8,983 nucleotides of DNA from Bacillota bacterium (GTDB taxonomy: Bacteria; Bacillota_B; Desulfitobacteriia; Desulfitobacteriales; Desulfitobacteriaceae): NCBI GenBank assembly GCA_021779415.1, contig JAJYAS010000101.1:1-8983 (forward strand), given 5' to 3'. The notes below the pieces were generated by a model. The model searched no databases, had not been told where the DNA came from, and saw only the letters and a program-made list of their open reading frames with translations. A program made the translations under genes and the position numbers. This document shows, one piece after another, positions 1-5,463 of this stretch (positions within the stretch are counted from its first letter, which is position 1; every line of letters begins with the position of its first letter).

Positions 1-87
1 GAAAAAACTCGGGTACCTTTCTCCGGCTGCCTATGAGCGCCGGTTTTATCAACTGCAAAAAGCTACGTAGAATTTTCGTGTCCACTA

Positions 88-333
88 TTGACGACCCACC
101 TCAAATCTCTAGTCCCTCATACAGCCTTGGGGTGGCTCTTCTTCGTCATTGCGGTGCTGTACGGGCCGGTGCTCATCGGAGTACTCGCATACAGCGTTAT
201 CGTTTGGCTACTTCAGCGGACAATAGCGGCTCTATCATGGGTAGAGGACAACACCGTGAATGGAGCAGTAGGTATTCTGGGATTTGTCATATTTTTGGTG
301 CAGTTCATTGGACGCCGTCTATTCGCCCTCTAA
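88..333 (+). CDS. Small hydrophobic membrane protein, cassette A
   Basis: I do not recognise a family for this 81-residue product. It has a long hydrophobic stretch at about residues 14-42 and a second at about 58-75, separated by a short polar loop rich in acidic and Asn residues, and ends with a basic GRR motif, so a two-pass (hairpin) inner-membrane protein is likely. The start is uncertain: the frame has no ATG after the stop at 34-36, TTG at 88 is the first reasonable candidate and no good Shine-Dalgarno sequence precedes it. The stop is the TAA inside the R'' box of attC A, an arrangement shared with the genes of cassettes B, D and E, which supports this frame as real. Base composition is clearly more GC-rich than in cassettes C to I. 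Confidence 0.55.
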   Translation: MTTHLKSLVPHTALGWLFFVIAVLYGPVLIGVLAYSVIVWLLQRTIAALSWVEDNTVNGAVGILGFVIFLVQFIGRRLFAL

Positions 334-396
334 CCCTGCGTTCGAGAGGGACCTCGCGCGAAAAGCCGCGCGAGGTCCCTCAACTCCACGTTAGAA
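328..396 (+). repeat. attC site of cassette A (short type, 69 bp)
   Basis: R'' is CTCTAAC at 328-334 and R' is GTTAGAA at 390-396; recombination would occur after G390. Between them lies a 15-bp perfect inverted repeat (346-360 with 367-381) around a 6-base loop AAAAGC. This is the short attC architecture of about 60-70 bp known from many mobile and environmental cassettes, and it differs in length and sequence from the other eight sites. The R'' predicts a cassette start of GTTAGAG, which does not occur in bases 1-88, so the 5' end of cassette A lies outside the window. There is no T-tract after the stem, so it is not a typical intrinsic terminator. Confidence 0.9.
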
Positions 397-407
397 CGCA
401 AAAAAAT

Positions 408-1133
408 ATGAAAGAAGCATCGTGGCTCGGCATGTCGCCTTTTCTCGAAACAGTCATGGCGATGGAGCTCCCAGAAGGGGGCATCGCACTTTTTCGCGGC
501 CAGCCGGTTGGTCGGCCGCTACTCCCTCGACTCGTTAGGGCTGCACCTCTCACTGATGTCACCGCAATCGAGCGCAGGATGCTTTCCGAACTTAGACGTC
601 AAGGCACCTTGATTGGCGAAGTAAATCAACCAACCGACTTGGCGCTGCTCGCATTGGCGCAGCATCACGGCATGGCAACCCGCCTGCTCGACTGGACGAC
701 CAATCCACTCGTAGCCCTTTGGTTTGCGTGCGCAGACTACTCTTCCAATAACTCAGGGCATCTTTACGTGTACCGGGTATACCCAGACAACATCGAAAAT
801 TCCGAAACGACCATAGATCCGTTTTCCCTTTACATAACCCGAGTATTTCAACCCGCTCTCAACAGCCAAAGGCTTGCCGCGCAAGGCGGGTGGTTCACCA
901 TTCACCCTTGCATGGGTGGGGCAATGGGTTACCAAGCGCTAGATCAAGACCCAATTCATTTTTTGTCGATTTACCATTTTGAGATTCCGAGCCAGGAAAA
1001 AGGAGGAATGCTCAATTCCCTGAATTTGCTCGGCATCAACTCACGAACACTGTTTCCCGGCATCGACGGCCTATCAAAACATATTAACTGGTCGGCTTCT
1101 TGTGAGCTCCCTGGTCTCGAAAATGCGTTCTAA
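408..1133 (+). CDS. FRG domain-containing protein, cassette B
   Basis: The 241-residue product matches the FRG family. The signature LFRGQ is at residues 28-32, followed by PLLPRLVR (about 37-44), an ERRML helix (55-59), the highly characteristic AQHHGMATRLLDWTTNP (84-100), and a C-terminal RLAAQGGWFTIHP segment (155-167) with a following GINSRTLFPGIDGL stretch (209-222). The biochemical function of FRG domains is not established to my knowledge. The ATG at 408 is chosen because it is the first in-frame ATG after the cassette junction at 390/391; the open frame continues upstream to 33 only as non-coding read-through across attC A. No clear Shine-Dalgarno precedes it. The stop TAA is part of the R'' box of attC B. 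The protein looks complete, has no signal peptide or membrane segment and is probably cytoplasmic. Confidence 0.88.
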   Translation: MKEASWLGMSPFLETVMAMELPEGGIALFRGQPVGRPLLPRLVRAAPLTDVTAIERRMLSELRRQGTLIGEVNQPTDLALLALAQHHGMATRLLDWTTNPLVALWFACADYSSNNSGHLYVYRVYPDNIENSETTIDPFSLYITRVFQPALNSQRLAAQGGWFTIHPCMGGAMGYQALDQDPIHFLSIYHFEIPSQEKGGMLNSLNLLGINSRTLFPGIDGLSKHINWSASCELPGLENAF

Positions 1134-1220
1134 CAATTGGGTCAACCAGACGGCGGGGAGCAGCGTTGCGCTAATCGCGGCAAGTTCAGTGGCCGCCGCT
1201 GGTTACCCTTGGCGTTAGCA
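1128..1220 (+). repeat. attC site of cassette B (93 bp)
   Basis: R'' is TTCTAAC (1128-1134) and R' is GTTAGCA (1214-1220). The arms GGGT-C-AACCAG-A-CGGCGG (from 1139) and CCGCCGCTGGTTACCC (ending 1208) pair with two extrahelical bases on the 5' side, the C and the A, as in folded attC bottom-strand hairpins. It is the first of eight long sites of this family. Cassette B is 391-1214 (824 bp), and its R'' matches its own 5' end over 10 bases. Confidence 0.95.
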
Positions 1221-1230
1221 CTACACCGAA

Positions 1231-1236
1231 AAAGGA
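1231..1236 (+). promoter_or_regulatory. Ribosome binding site of the cassette C gene
   Basis: AAAGGA lies six bases upstream of the ATG at 1243, within the 28-nt leader between the cassette junction and the gene. It supports this start codon. Confidence 0.7.
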
Positions 1237-1242
1237 CTATCT

Positions 1243-1815
1243 ATGAGCGTTGAAGATTACGTATGCCTTTATGTTGACAACTCAAATATATTTCATGAAG
1301 GGCAGCGATTTGCAGAAAAAATAAAAGGGGAACATCGCCGTAATTTTAGAATATATTTCAAGAATTTTGTTAAGTTGCTCGTAAGCAATCGTGAAGTTAG
1401 AGAAGTTGTTTGGGGAGGTAGTATTCCTCCAAGAAATGATGATTTGTGGATATATTTAAATGAATTAGGAATAGATCCAACTTTAATCCCACGTGCAGCT
1501 TCTGGGGAAAACGAGACAGTTGATCATAAAATACAACTTCAAATGTATCGGCATGTACGTAAATATAAGTCTGATCCTGGTACAATTATTTTGGCAACTG
1601 GAGACGGCAAGGGATATTTTAAGGAAGAAGGATTTCTGTTTGATGTTGAAGGGTTTGTTGCAGATGGTTGGAGTATCGAGGTGGCAAGTTGGGATCACTC
1701 ATGTCATGGAGAACTCAAAAAATTTGTTTCCGCTCATGGCAAATATATCAAGCTTGATGACTACTATGACAGAATTACCTTTATCAAAGACGGAAGGGTA
1801 GTAAATAAATTATAA
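1243..1815 (+). CDS. NYN domain (PIN-like) putative ribonuclease, cassette C
   Basis: The 190-residue product has the layout of NYN-domain proteins, PIN-like metal-dependent nucleases. An N-terminal beta strand ends in YVDNSNIF (residues 10-17) with the first acidic residue D12 and the conserved N13; ETVDHK (91-96) supplies the mid-domain D94; LATGDGKG (117-124) supplies D121 in the usual strand plus SGD/TGD position; and GWSIEVASW (142-150) is the late strand that normally precedes the end of the fold. The acidic set is intact, so catalysis on RNA is plausible. There is no signal peptide or membrane segment. The start is backed by a good ribosome binding site, and the TAA at 1813-1815 ends the gene 10 bases before attC. 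The base composition is much more AT-rich than that of the FRG gene upstream. Target and physiological role are unknown. Confidence 0.88.
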   Translation: MSVEDYVCLYVDNSNIFHEGQRFAEKIKGEHRRNFRIYFKNFVKLLVSNREVREVVWGGSIPPRNDDLWIYLNELGIDPTLIPRAASGENETVDHKIQLQMYRHVRKYKSDPGTIILATGDGKGYFKEEGFLFDVEGFVADGWSIEVASWDHSCHGELKKFVSAHGKYIKLDDYYDRITFIKDGRVVNKL

Positions 1816-1825
1816 ACAAAAAAAG

Positions 1826-1920
1826 TGCTAACAAATGGGTCAACCTGACGGCGGGGAGCAGCGTTTGCGCTAATCGCGTCGTAGTTCAGTGGCCGCCGCA
1901 GGTTACCCTAGGCGTTATGC
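1826..1920 (+). repeat. attC site of cassette C (95 bp)
   Basis: R'' is TGCTAAC (1826-1832) and R' is GTTATGC (1914-1920). The arm reads AACCTG on the 5' side and CAGGTT on the 3' side, a compensated change relative to AACCAG/CTGGTT in site B. The apical part resembles that of site H. Cassette C is 1215-1914 (700 bp); its R'' matches its own 5' end over 8 bases (GTTAGCAC / GTGCTAAC). Confidence 0.95.
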
Positions 1921-1923
1921 ATC

Positions 1924-1928
1924 AAGGA
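1924..1928 (+). promoter_or_regulatory. Ribosome binding site of the cassette D gene
   Basis: AAGGA lies five bases upstream of the ATG at 1934 and decides the start: the open frame extends back to a GTG at 1889, but that codon is inside the attC of the preceding cassette. Confidence 0.7.
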
Positions 1929-1933
1929 ATAAA

Positions 1934-2800
1934 ATGACTACTATAAATCAAGCCTTTAAACCAAGCATGCTCCTCCAAGATATTGCTAAGCAGATTTCGT
2001 CTGGATGGAATATCATTAATAAAATTGAAGGATTATCTTATGGCCTCAGTGGAGGAAATGACTATAGCGGCGATGAATATGACATGGCAGAACTTGAATT
2101 TAAATCAATGCTAGAAAGACTTTATATCTCAATTTCAGCACTGATAGAGTCAATTGGAATGACTGAGTTTCTAGCACTGTTCCAAAACGACTACAAAAAA
2201 ATTCCAATAAATAAGATCGCAAAACTAGATTACATTCCATATGTTGATGTTCTTCATAGTAAAACACTCGGGTTGTTCGGAAAATATCATACAACATTGT
2301 CATTTTTGCTTGGGGAGGATCCAAAGGTACAAATCGAAGAAGAGCGTAGAAAGCAGTTAGAAGGAATATTAATTAATACGCCGAAGATTGTAAAGGATCG
2401 AGGAGTTGAACCATCTAACGAAGCAGAAGTTCGGAAATGCGTTTACGAGCTATTAATTCATGTTTTTCCCGATACGGTACGTGAAGCGTCAATTATCCAA
2501 GGAACAAAAACCTATAAACCAGACATTGGAATCAAGTCCCTAAAAACCGCAGCAGAATACAAATTTGCCGATTCAGCCAATGAAGTAAAAACTGCCATTG
2601 GCGGGCTCTATGAAGATATGAGAGGCTATGCGGGAAGCGAGGACTGGAAAAATTTCTTCGCTGTCGTCTATATGACGGATGCTTTTTTCACTCAACAGCA
2701 AATTATGGCAGAATTCAAGCACACGAACGCCGACAACAATTGGAAACCAATTTTAGTTATAGGTAAAGGGGCTCGCAAGAAAAAAAGCTCAAAGGCATAA
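1934..2800 (+). CDS. PD-(D/E)XK nuclease-like protein, cassette D
   Basis: The 288-residue product has a helical N-terminal half (about residues 1-160) with no family that I recognise and a C-terminal part resembling the PD-(D/E)XK nuclease fold. The key segment is TYKPDIGIKSLKTAAEYKFA (193-212): D197 in a PD dipeptide, a turn, then E208-Y-K210, giving the D-X(n)-E-X-K active-site signature. It is followed by a long helix (about 214-231) and a hydrophobic strand FFAVVYMT (241-248), as expected for the fold. A lysine-rich tail (RKKKSSK) ends the protein. No signal peptide or membrane segment is seen. The stop is the TAA of the R'' box. The protein may be a stand-alone restriction-like or defence nuclease; substrate and function are inferred only from the motif. 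No methyltransferase is nearby. Confidence 0.8.
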   Translation: MTTINQAFKPSMLLQDIAKQISSGWNIINKIEGLSYGLSGGNDYSGDEYDMAELEFKSMLERLYISISALIESIGMTEFLALFQNDYKKIPINKIAKLDYIPYVDVLHSKTLGLFGKYHTTLSFLLGEDPKVQIEEERRKQLEGILINTPKIVKDRGVEPSNEAEVRKCVYELLIHVFPDTVREASIIQGTKTYKPDIGIKSLKTAAEYKFADSANEVKTAIGGLYEDMRGYAGSEDWKNFFAVVYMTDAFFTQQQIMAEFKHTNADNNWKPILVIGKGARKKKSSKA

Positions 2801-2882
2801 CAATTGGGTCAACCAGACGGCGGGGAGCAGCGTTGCTCACAACCAGTTCAGTGGCCGCCGCTGGTTACCCTTGGCGTTATGC
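2795..2882 (+). repeat. attC site of cassette D (88 bp)
   Basis: R'' is GCATAAC (2795-2801) and R' is GTTATGC (2876-2882). Arms are of the AACCAG/CTGGTT type with the same two extrahelical bases, and the apical region is shorter than in sites B, C and E. Cassette D is 1915-2876 (962 bp). Its R' is identical to that of attC C, so cassettes D and E open with the same heptamer. Confidence 0.95.
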
Positions 2883-2908
2883 GTCAACAACAATAATGGG
2901 TCTACATT

Positions 2909-3709
2909 ATGTCCGCCGTCAATTTAGGTAATCATTTAAATCAAGTAGTGAACCATGCAAAGAATTCTCTTTTTGCCCAAGGAGAGTTAGCACAACTTAC
3001 CCACAGCGCATTTAATCTTGCGGTGATAACTATTCAGAATGAGGGAAAGGAAGAAATTGAGATAAGTTATCCTGTTGGCTATTCGCCTTCAAGAATTCCT
3101 ATAACAAGTACTAACAAATATAAAAGAGAACAACTAATTGAACGTTATTCTTTTTTAGCTAATAATCAACTAGCTATAAATGGTATGTACCAATTAGTTG
3201 CAATTGTTGAAGCTATGCTAGGAGATGTAATTCGTGCAGTTATCATGAAATATCCACAAAAAATAAGTAATAAAAAAACTATCAGTGTTAGTGTTGTGCT
3301 TGCTGCATCATCAATAGATGAAATACATTTTCAAGCAGTTGACTATATGCTTAACGAGTTATCGTATAAATCGCCGAAAGATTTTGCAGAATCATTAAAC
3401 GGTCTCGTATCTGTAAATCTTCTTGAATGCCCTGCATTTCATAAATATTTAGAATTGAAGGCTACTAGCGATATTTATATTCACAATAGAGGAGTAGCAA
3501 ACGAAATTTACGTAAATAAATCTGGATCACACCACCGCGTAAATATCGGGCAAGTCATACCTGTAGATACGCAATATTTTCTTGAGTCATACGAATATTG
3601 CTTGCAGCTAACAGAATGGATAGAAATTCATTTAAATGAAATTTGGCCGAGTAGCGAAATGGAAAATAGAAAAGCTAGTTCTGCATCACAAGATAACATT
3701 AATGCATAA
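2909..3709 (+). CDS. HEPN-like domain protein, cassette E
   Basis: The 266-residue product is mostly helical and resembles HEPN-type proteins. Residues 84-113 form a long helix (NNQLAINGMYQLVAIVEAML and following) of the kind that opens this fold, and KATSDIYIHNRGV (184-196) aligns with the family motif Rx4-6H with H192 followed by N193. In active HEPN RNases an Arg precedes the His by five to seven positions; here that region reads A-T-S-D, and only K184 is basic, so the catalytic motif looks degenerate. It could be a non-catalytic partner or a divergent enzyme. The start ATG 2909 follows a 32-nt leader with a weak GGG-containing ribosome site; an ATG at 2896 opens only a very short frame. 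The stop is the TAA of the R'' box. The assignment rests on one motif plus helical character, so it is moderate. Confidence 0.7.
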   Translation: MSAVNLGNHLNQVVNHAKNSLFAQGELAQLTHSAFNLAVITIQNEGKEEIEISYPVGYSPSRIPITSTNKYKREQLIERYSFLANNQLAINGMYQLVAIVEAMLGDVIRAVIMKYPQKISNKKTISVSVVLAASSIDEIHFQAVDYMLNELSYKSPKDFAESLNGLVSVNLLECPAFHKYLELKATSDIYIHNRGVANEIYVNKSGSHHRVNIGQVIPVDTQYFLESYEYCLQLTEWIEIHLNEIWPSSEMENRKASSASQDNINA

Positions 3710-3796
3710 CAATTGGGTCAACCAGACGGCGGGGAGCAGCGTTGCGCTAGTCGCGGCAAGTTCAGTGGCCGCCGCTGGTTACCCTTGGCGTTGGGC
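3704..3796 (+). repeat. attC site of cassette E (93 bp)
   Basis: R'' is GCATAAC (3704-3710) and R' is GTTGGGC (3790-3796). Apart from R'' and R' the site differs from attC B by a single substitution in the loop, so these two sites are almost copies although their cargo is unrelated. Cassette E is 2877-3790 (914 bp). Confidence 0.95.
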
Positions 3797-3810
3797 CGTC
3801 AAAATAAAAA

Positions 3811-3816
3811 AAGGAA
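3811..3816 (+). promoter_or_regulatory. Ribosome binding site of the cassette F gene
   Basis: AAGGAA lies six bases before the ATG at 3823. A competing ATG at 3816 overlaps this site but opens a frame of only seven codons. Confidence 0.65.
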
Positions 3817-3822
3817 TGAAGC

Positions 3823-4407
3823 ATGGAACTAACTCTTGAATATTTGAAAGTACTACTGTCAACACATGTTGTAATGGTAGTTATGGCCTTTGTATTTATA
3901 AAAATATTCAAAGAAAATATTGCTTCATTAATAGACAGAATAAAAGTTATTGAGTTCCCAGGAGGTAAAGTATCTACTCCTCAACTTGAAAAAATGAAAG
4001 ACGATGTGACAATTGAATCAAACGCATTGCCAGAGTCACAATCGGCTAATCTTCCCGCCAATATCAAAGAAAACGATATAGAAGCAATCAAATCATTATA
4101 TGCCGCAGAAAGAGCAAGGTCTTATTTTTGGGAGTACAGCTACCTAAACTTTTTCTTAGTTCAAAGAACCCAATTAACATTGGATTGGCTGGCATCTTGT
4201 CCGTCCCCTGTTTCTGTGCTGCTATATGACACGTTTACTTCTCCAACGGTTCCAGCTCCAAAAGAGCGAAAGGCTATACTCGCTGCATTAGAAAGCCATT
4301 ATCTGGTGTTAGTTGAAAATGAATTAATTTCTGTGACAGAAAAAGGGCATGAATATATTGAATGGCGCAAAAAGGTACACCAATCATCCGTCAGCAATTC
4401 TTTATAA
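3823..4407 (+). CDS. Membrane-anchored protein with possible C-terminal winged helix, cassette F
   Basis: I do not recognise a named family for this 194-residue protein. Residues about 12-29 are a single hydrophobic membrane segment near the N-terminus, followed by a basic-amphipathic stretch ending in EFPGGKVST (44-52); a TM helix followed by such a motif is familiar from uncharacterised bacterial anchored proteins. A polar, low-complexity linker (about 53-85) leads to a cytoplasmic-looking helical region (86-125). Residues about 146-182 (KERKAILAALESHYLVLVEN, then ISVTEKGHEYIEW) have the pattern helix, helix, strand-wing, helix seen in winged-helix domains ending with T-x-KG-x-xY. The protein may therefore be a membrane-tethered sensor or regulator; this is inference. 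A good ribosome site supports the start. The same frame remains open after the TAA stop (see the following region). Confidence 0.8.
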   Translation: MELTLEYLKVLLSTHVVMVVMAFVFIKIFKENIASLIDRIKVIEFPGGKVSTPQLEKMKDDVTIESNALPESQSANLPANIKENDIEAIKSLYAAERARSYFWEYSYLNFFLVQRTQLTLDWLASCPSPVSVLLYDTFTSPTVPAPKERKAILAALESHYLVLVENELISVTEKGHEYIEWRKKVHQSSVSNSL

Positions 4408-4557
4408 GAACGTCTTGTTTGCGCCCACATTTGCTGCAAATACGAAATTGTCTTTCTTGGTTCTATATTTGGTATTTGGACAAGTCTAAAATATAAGCCT
4501 GCCAATGTGACCACTTGTGGAATATGCACATATCTTTCACTCCAATTTATAAAAAAA
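4408..4557 (+). other. Gene-free 3' tail of cassette F
   Basis: This 150-bp segment lies between the stop of the cassette F gene and its attC. It is longer than the tails of all other cassettes here (0 to about 30 bp). No RNA gene, terminator or convincing ORF is seen. The reading frame of the upstream gene stays open through it and on into attC, giving a Cys-rich hypothetical peptide, which may be chance or a relic of a longer gene. Confidence 0.6.
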
Positions 4558-4646
4558 GCCCAACAATTAGGTAAACCAGACGGCGGGGAGCAGCGTTGCT
4601 CGTCGTCTAGTTCAGTGGCCGCCGCTGGTTACCCTTGGCGTTGGCT
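4558..4646 (+). repeat. attC site of cassette F (89 bp)
   Basis: R'' is GCCCAAC (4558-4564) and R' is GTTGGCT (4640-4646). The outer 5' arm reads TAGGTAAACCAG instead of TGGGTCAACCAG, so the extrahelical C is replaced by A and one outer base pair of the stem is lost. This is the most altered outer stem in the array. Cassette F is 3791-4640 (850 bp). Confidence 0.95.
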
Positions 4647-4662
4647 TAACCACAATTGAAAT

Positions 4663-5310
4663 ATGAATCACCAAAAACCAAAATTTAGCCTAGTGCCCTA
4701 TGACAAAAGAGCAGATAATGTATTCCCTTCAGCAATATTGACCTTAGTTTCAATAATTCAAGGTGTCGCTTTCTACGTTTTAATGGATAACACGTCAAAG
4801 ATTATTAATAACTCGTCAATTAATTTTGAAATACTGATAAGAATATTATTATCTCTATTTAGCCTAATAATTGTCGCATTTGAATATATATGGTTTGTTG
4901 GCCTATTCACAGGCACAATATCAATAATTGATGTTTCTGTAGTTTTTGCACTAGGTGTTGGCGAGGTTGCATATTCAAATTATTTGAATAGTTCATTCAT
5001 GTGGTGGACGTCTAACGGAATATTTTTAATAATTGGAGTGATAGGATTTTGGAACAGTATTATAAAATCAAAAAATATTAACTATGTAGATGAAGGTGTT
5101 GAATTAATATTGTTGAATACTCTGCGTCGAAATAGACTTATTTGTCTAATCTGCTCTGCTATATCTATAACAATCTCCTTGTTGGTTTACTACTGTCGTA
5201 GTGTGTTTGCATGTGAACTAATTGGCTTTGCATCTATTTGGTTGCTATACTCTTATCTCGTTTTCATGGACCACAAATTTCTTTCAAAAATTCGCATCAT
5301 CTGCTCATAG
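4663..5310 (+). CDS. Polytopic membrane protein of unknown function, cassette G
   Basis: The 215-residue product is strongly hydrophobic, with about six membrane segments at residues 20-41, 57-79, 84-105, 112-131, 159-178 and 182-202. The N-terminus (residues 1-18) is polar and basic and is followed directly by the first segment, and a charged loop (about 135-157, ending in RRNR) separates the fourth and fifth. There are no motifs that I can tie to a transporter or enzyme family. The ATG at 4663 is the first in the cassette, 22 nt after the junction, but no Shine-Dalgarno sequence is evident; the leader ends in ACAATTGAAAT. The gene stops with TAG at 5308-5310, about 30 bp before attC. Codon use is strongly AT-rich. 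The role is unknown. Confidence 0.78.
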   Translation: MNHQKPKFSLVPYDKRADNVFPSAILTLVSIIQGVAFYVLMDNTSKIINNSSINFEILIRILLSLFSLIIVAFEYIWFVGLFTGTISIIDVSVVFALGVGEVAYSNYLNSSFMWWTSNGIFLIIGVIGFWNSIIKSKNINYVDEGVELILLNTLRRNRLICLICSAISITISLLVYYCRSVFACELIGFASIWLLYSYLVFMDHKFLSKIRIICS

Positions 5311-5320
5311 GGCTGCGAGT

Positions 5321-5350
5321 TTGACATTAAAGTAAAAAAAAGCCAACAAT
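5321..5350 (+). promoter_or_regulatory. Possible promoter ahead of cassette H
   Basis: TTGACA (5321-5326) is a perfect -35 hexamer. With an 18-bp spacer it is followed by AACAAT (5345-5350), a 4 of 6 match to the -10 consensus, which overlaps the R'' box of attC G. It would give transcription into cassette H about 100 bp downstream. The -10 is weak, and every long attC here carries AACAA at this place (usually AACAAT), so the match may be fortuitous. Confidence 0.25.
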
Positions 5351-5429
5351 TGGGTCAACCTGACGGCGGGGAGCACCCCGGCGTTTCGGCAAGTTCAGTG
5401 GCCGCCGCAGGTTACCCTTGGCGTTGTGC
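5341..5429 (+). repeat. attC site of cassette G (89 bp, unusual loop)
   Basis: R'' is AGCCAAC (5341-5347) and R' is GTTGTGC (5423-5429). The arms are of the AACCTG/CAGGTT type. The apical part reads GAGCACCCCGGCGTTTCGGC, quite unlike the GAGCAGCGTT start shared by the other sites from B to F and H. Cassette G is 4641-5423 (783 bp); R'' matches its own 5' end over 8 bases. Confidence 0.95.
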
Positions 5430-5450
5430 TGCCTAACAATAAAACTACCA

Positions 5451-5457
5451 AAAGGAA
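5451..5457 (+). promoter_or_regulatory. Ribosome binding site of the HD-domain gene, cassette H
   Basis: AAAGGAA lies six bases before the ATG at 5464 and is among the better ribosome sites in the window. It sits in a 40-nt leader, the longest of the array. Confidence 0.7.
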
Positions 5458-5463
5458 TCTGCT

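Noticed and set aside
1..87. Possible attI site or end of an integrase gene at the left edge
   Set aside because: No tyrosine-recombinase motif or attI-like GTTRRRY junction is seen in these bases; the sequence most likely belongs to the 5' part of cassette A.
346..381. Strong hairpin after the cassette A gene as an intrinsic terminator
   Set aside because: There is no T-tract after the stem, and its position between R'' and R' identifies it as the attC stem.
33..407. Upstream 125 codons of the long open frame that ends at 1133
   Set aside because: They run in another frame through the cassette A membrane gene and across attC A; the FRG domain and the cassette junction place the true start at 408.
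1397..1801. Three overlapping ORFs (two minus, one plus) inside the NYN gene
   Set aside because: They are shadows of the NYN coding frame; none has a start signal or domain of its own.
1889..1933. GTG-started extension of the cassette D gene
   Set aside because: It lies within attC C and gives the typical translated-attC peptide; an ATG with a ribosome site follows at 1934.
3636..3839. 67-codon ORF spanning the end of gene E and attC E
   Set aside because: It overlaps the coding end of cassette E in another frame, and most of its product is translated attC sequence.
4299..4529. Minus-strand ORF of 76 codons over the cassette F tail
   Set aside because: It overlaps the real gene, has no recognisable domain or ribosome site, and cassette genes here all run on the + strand. 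The possibility of a short antisense gene is not excluded but is not supported.
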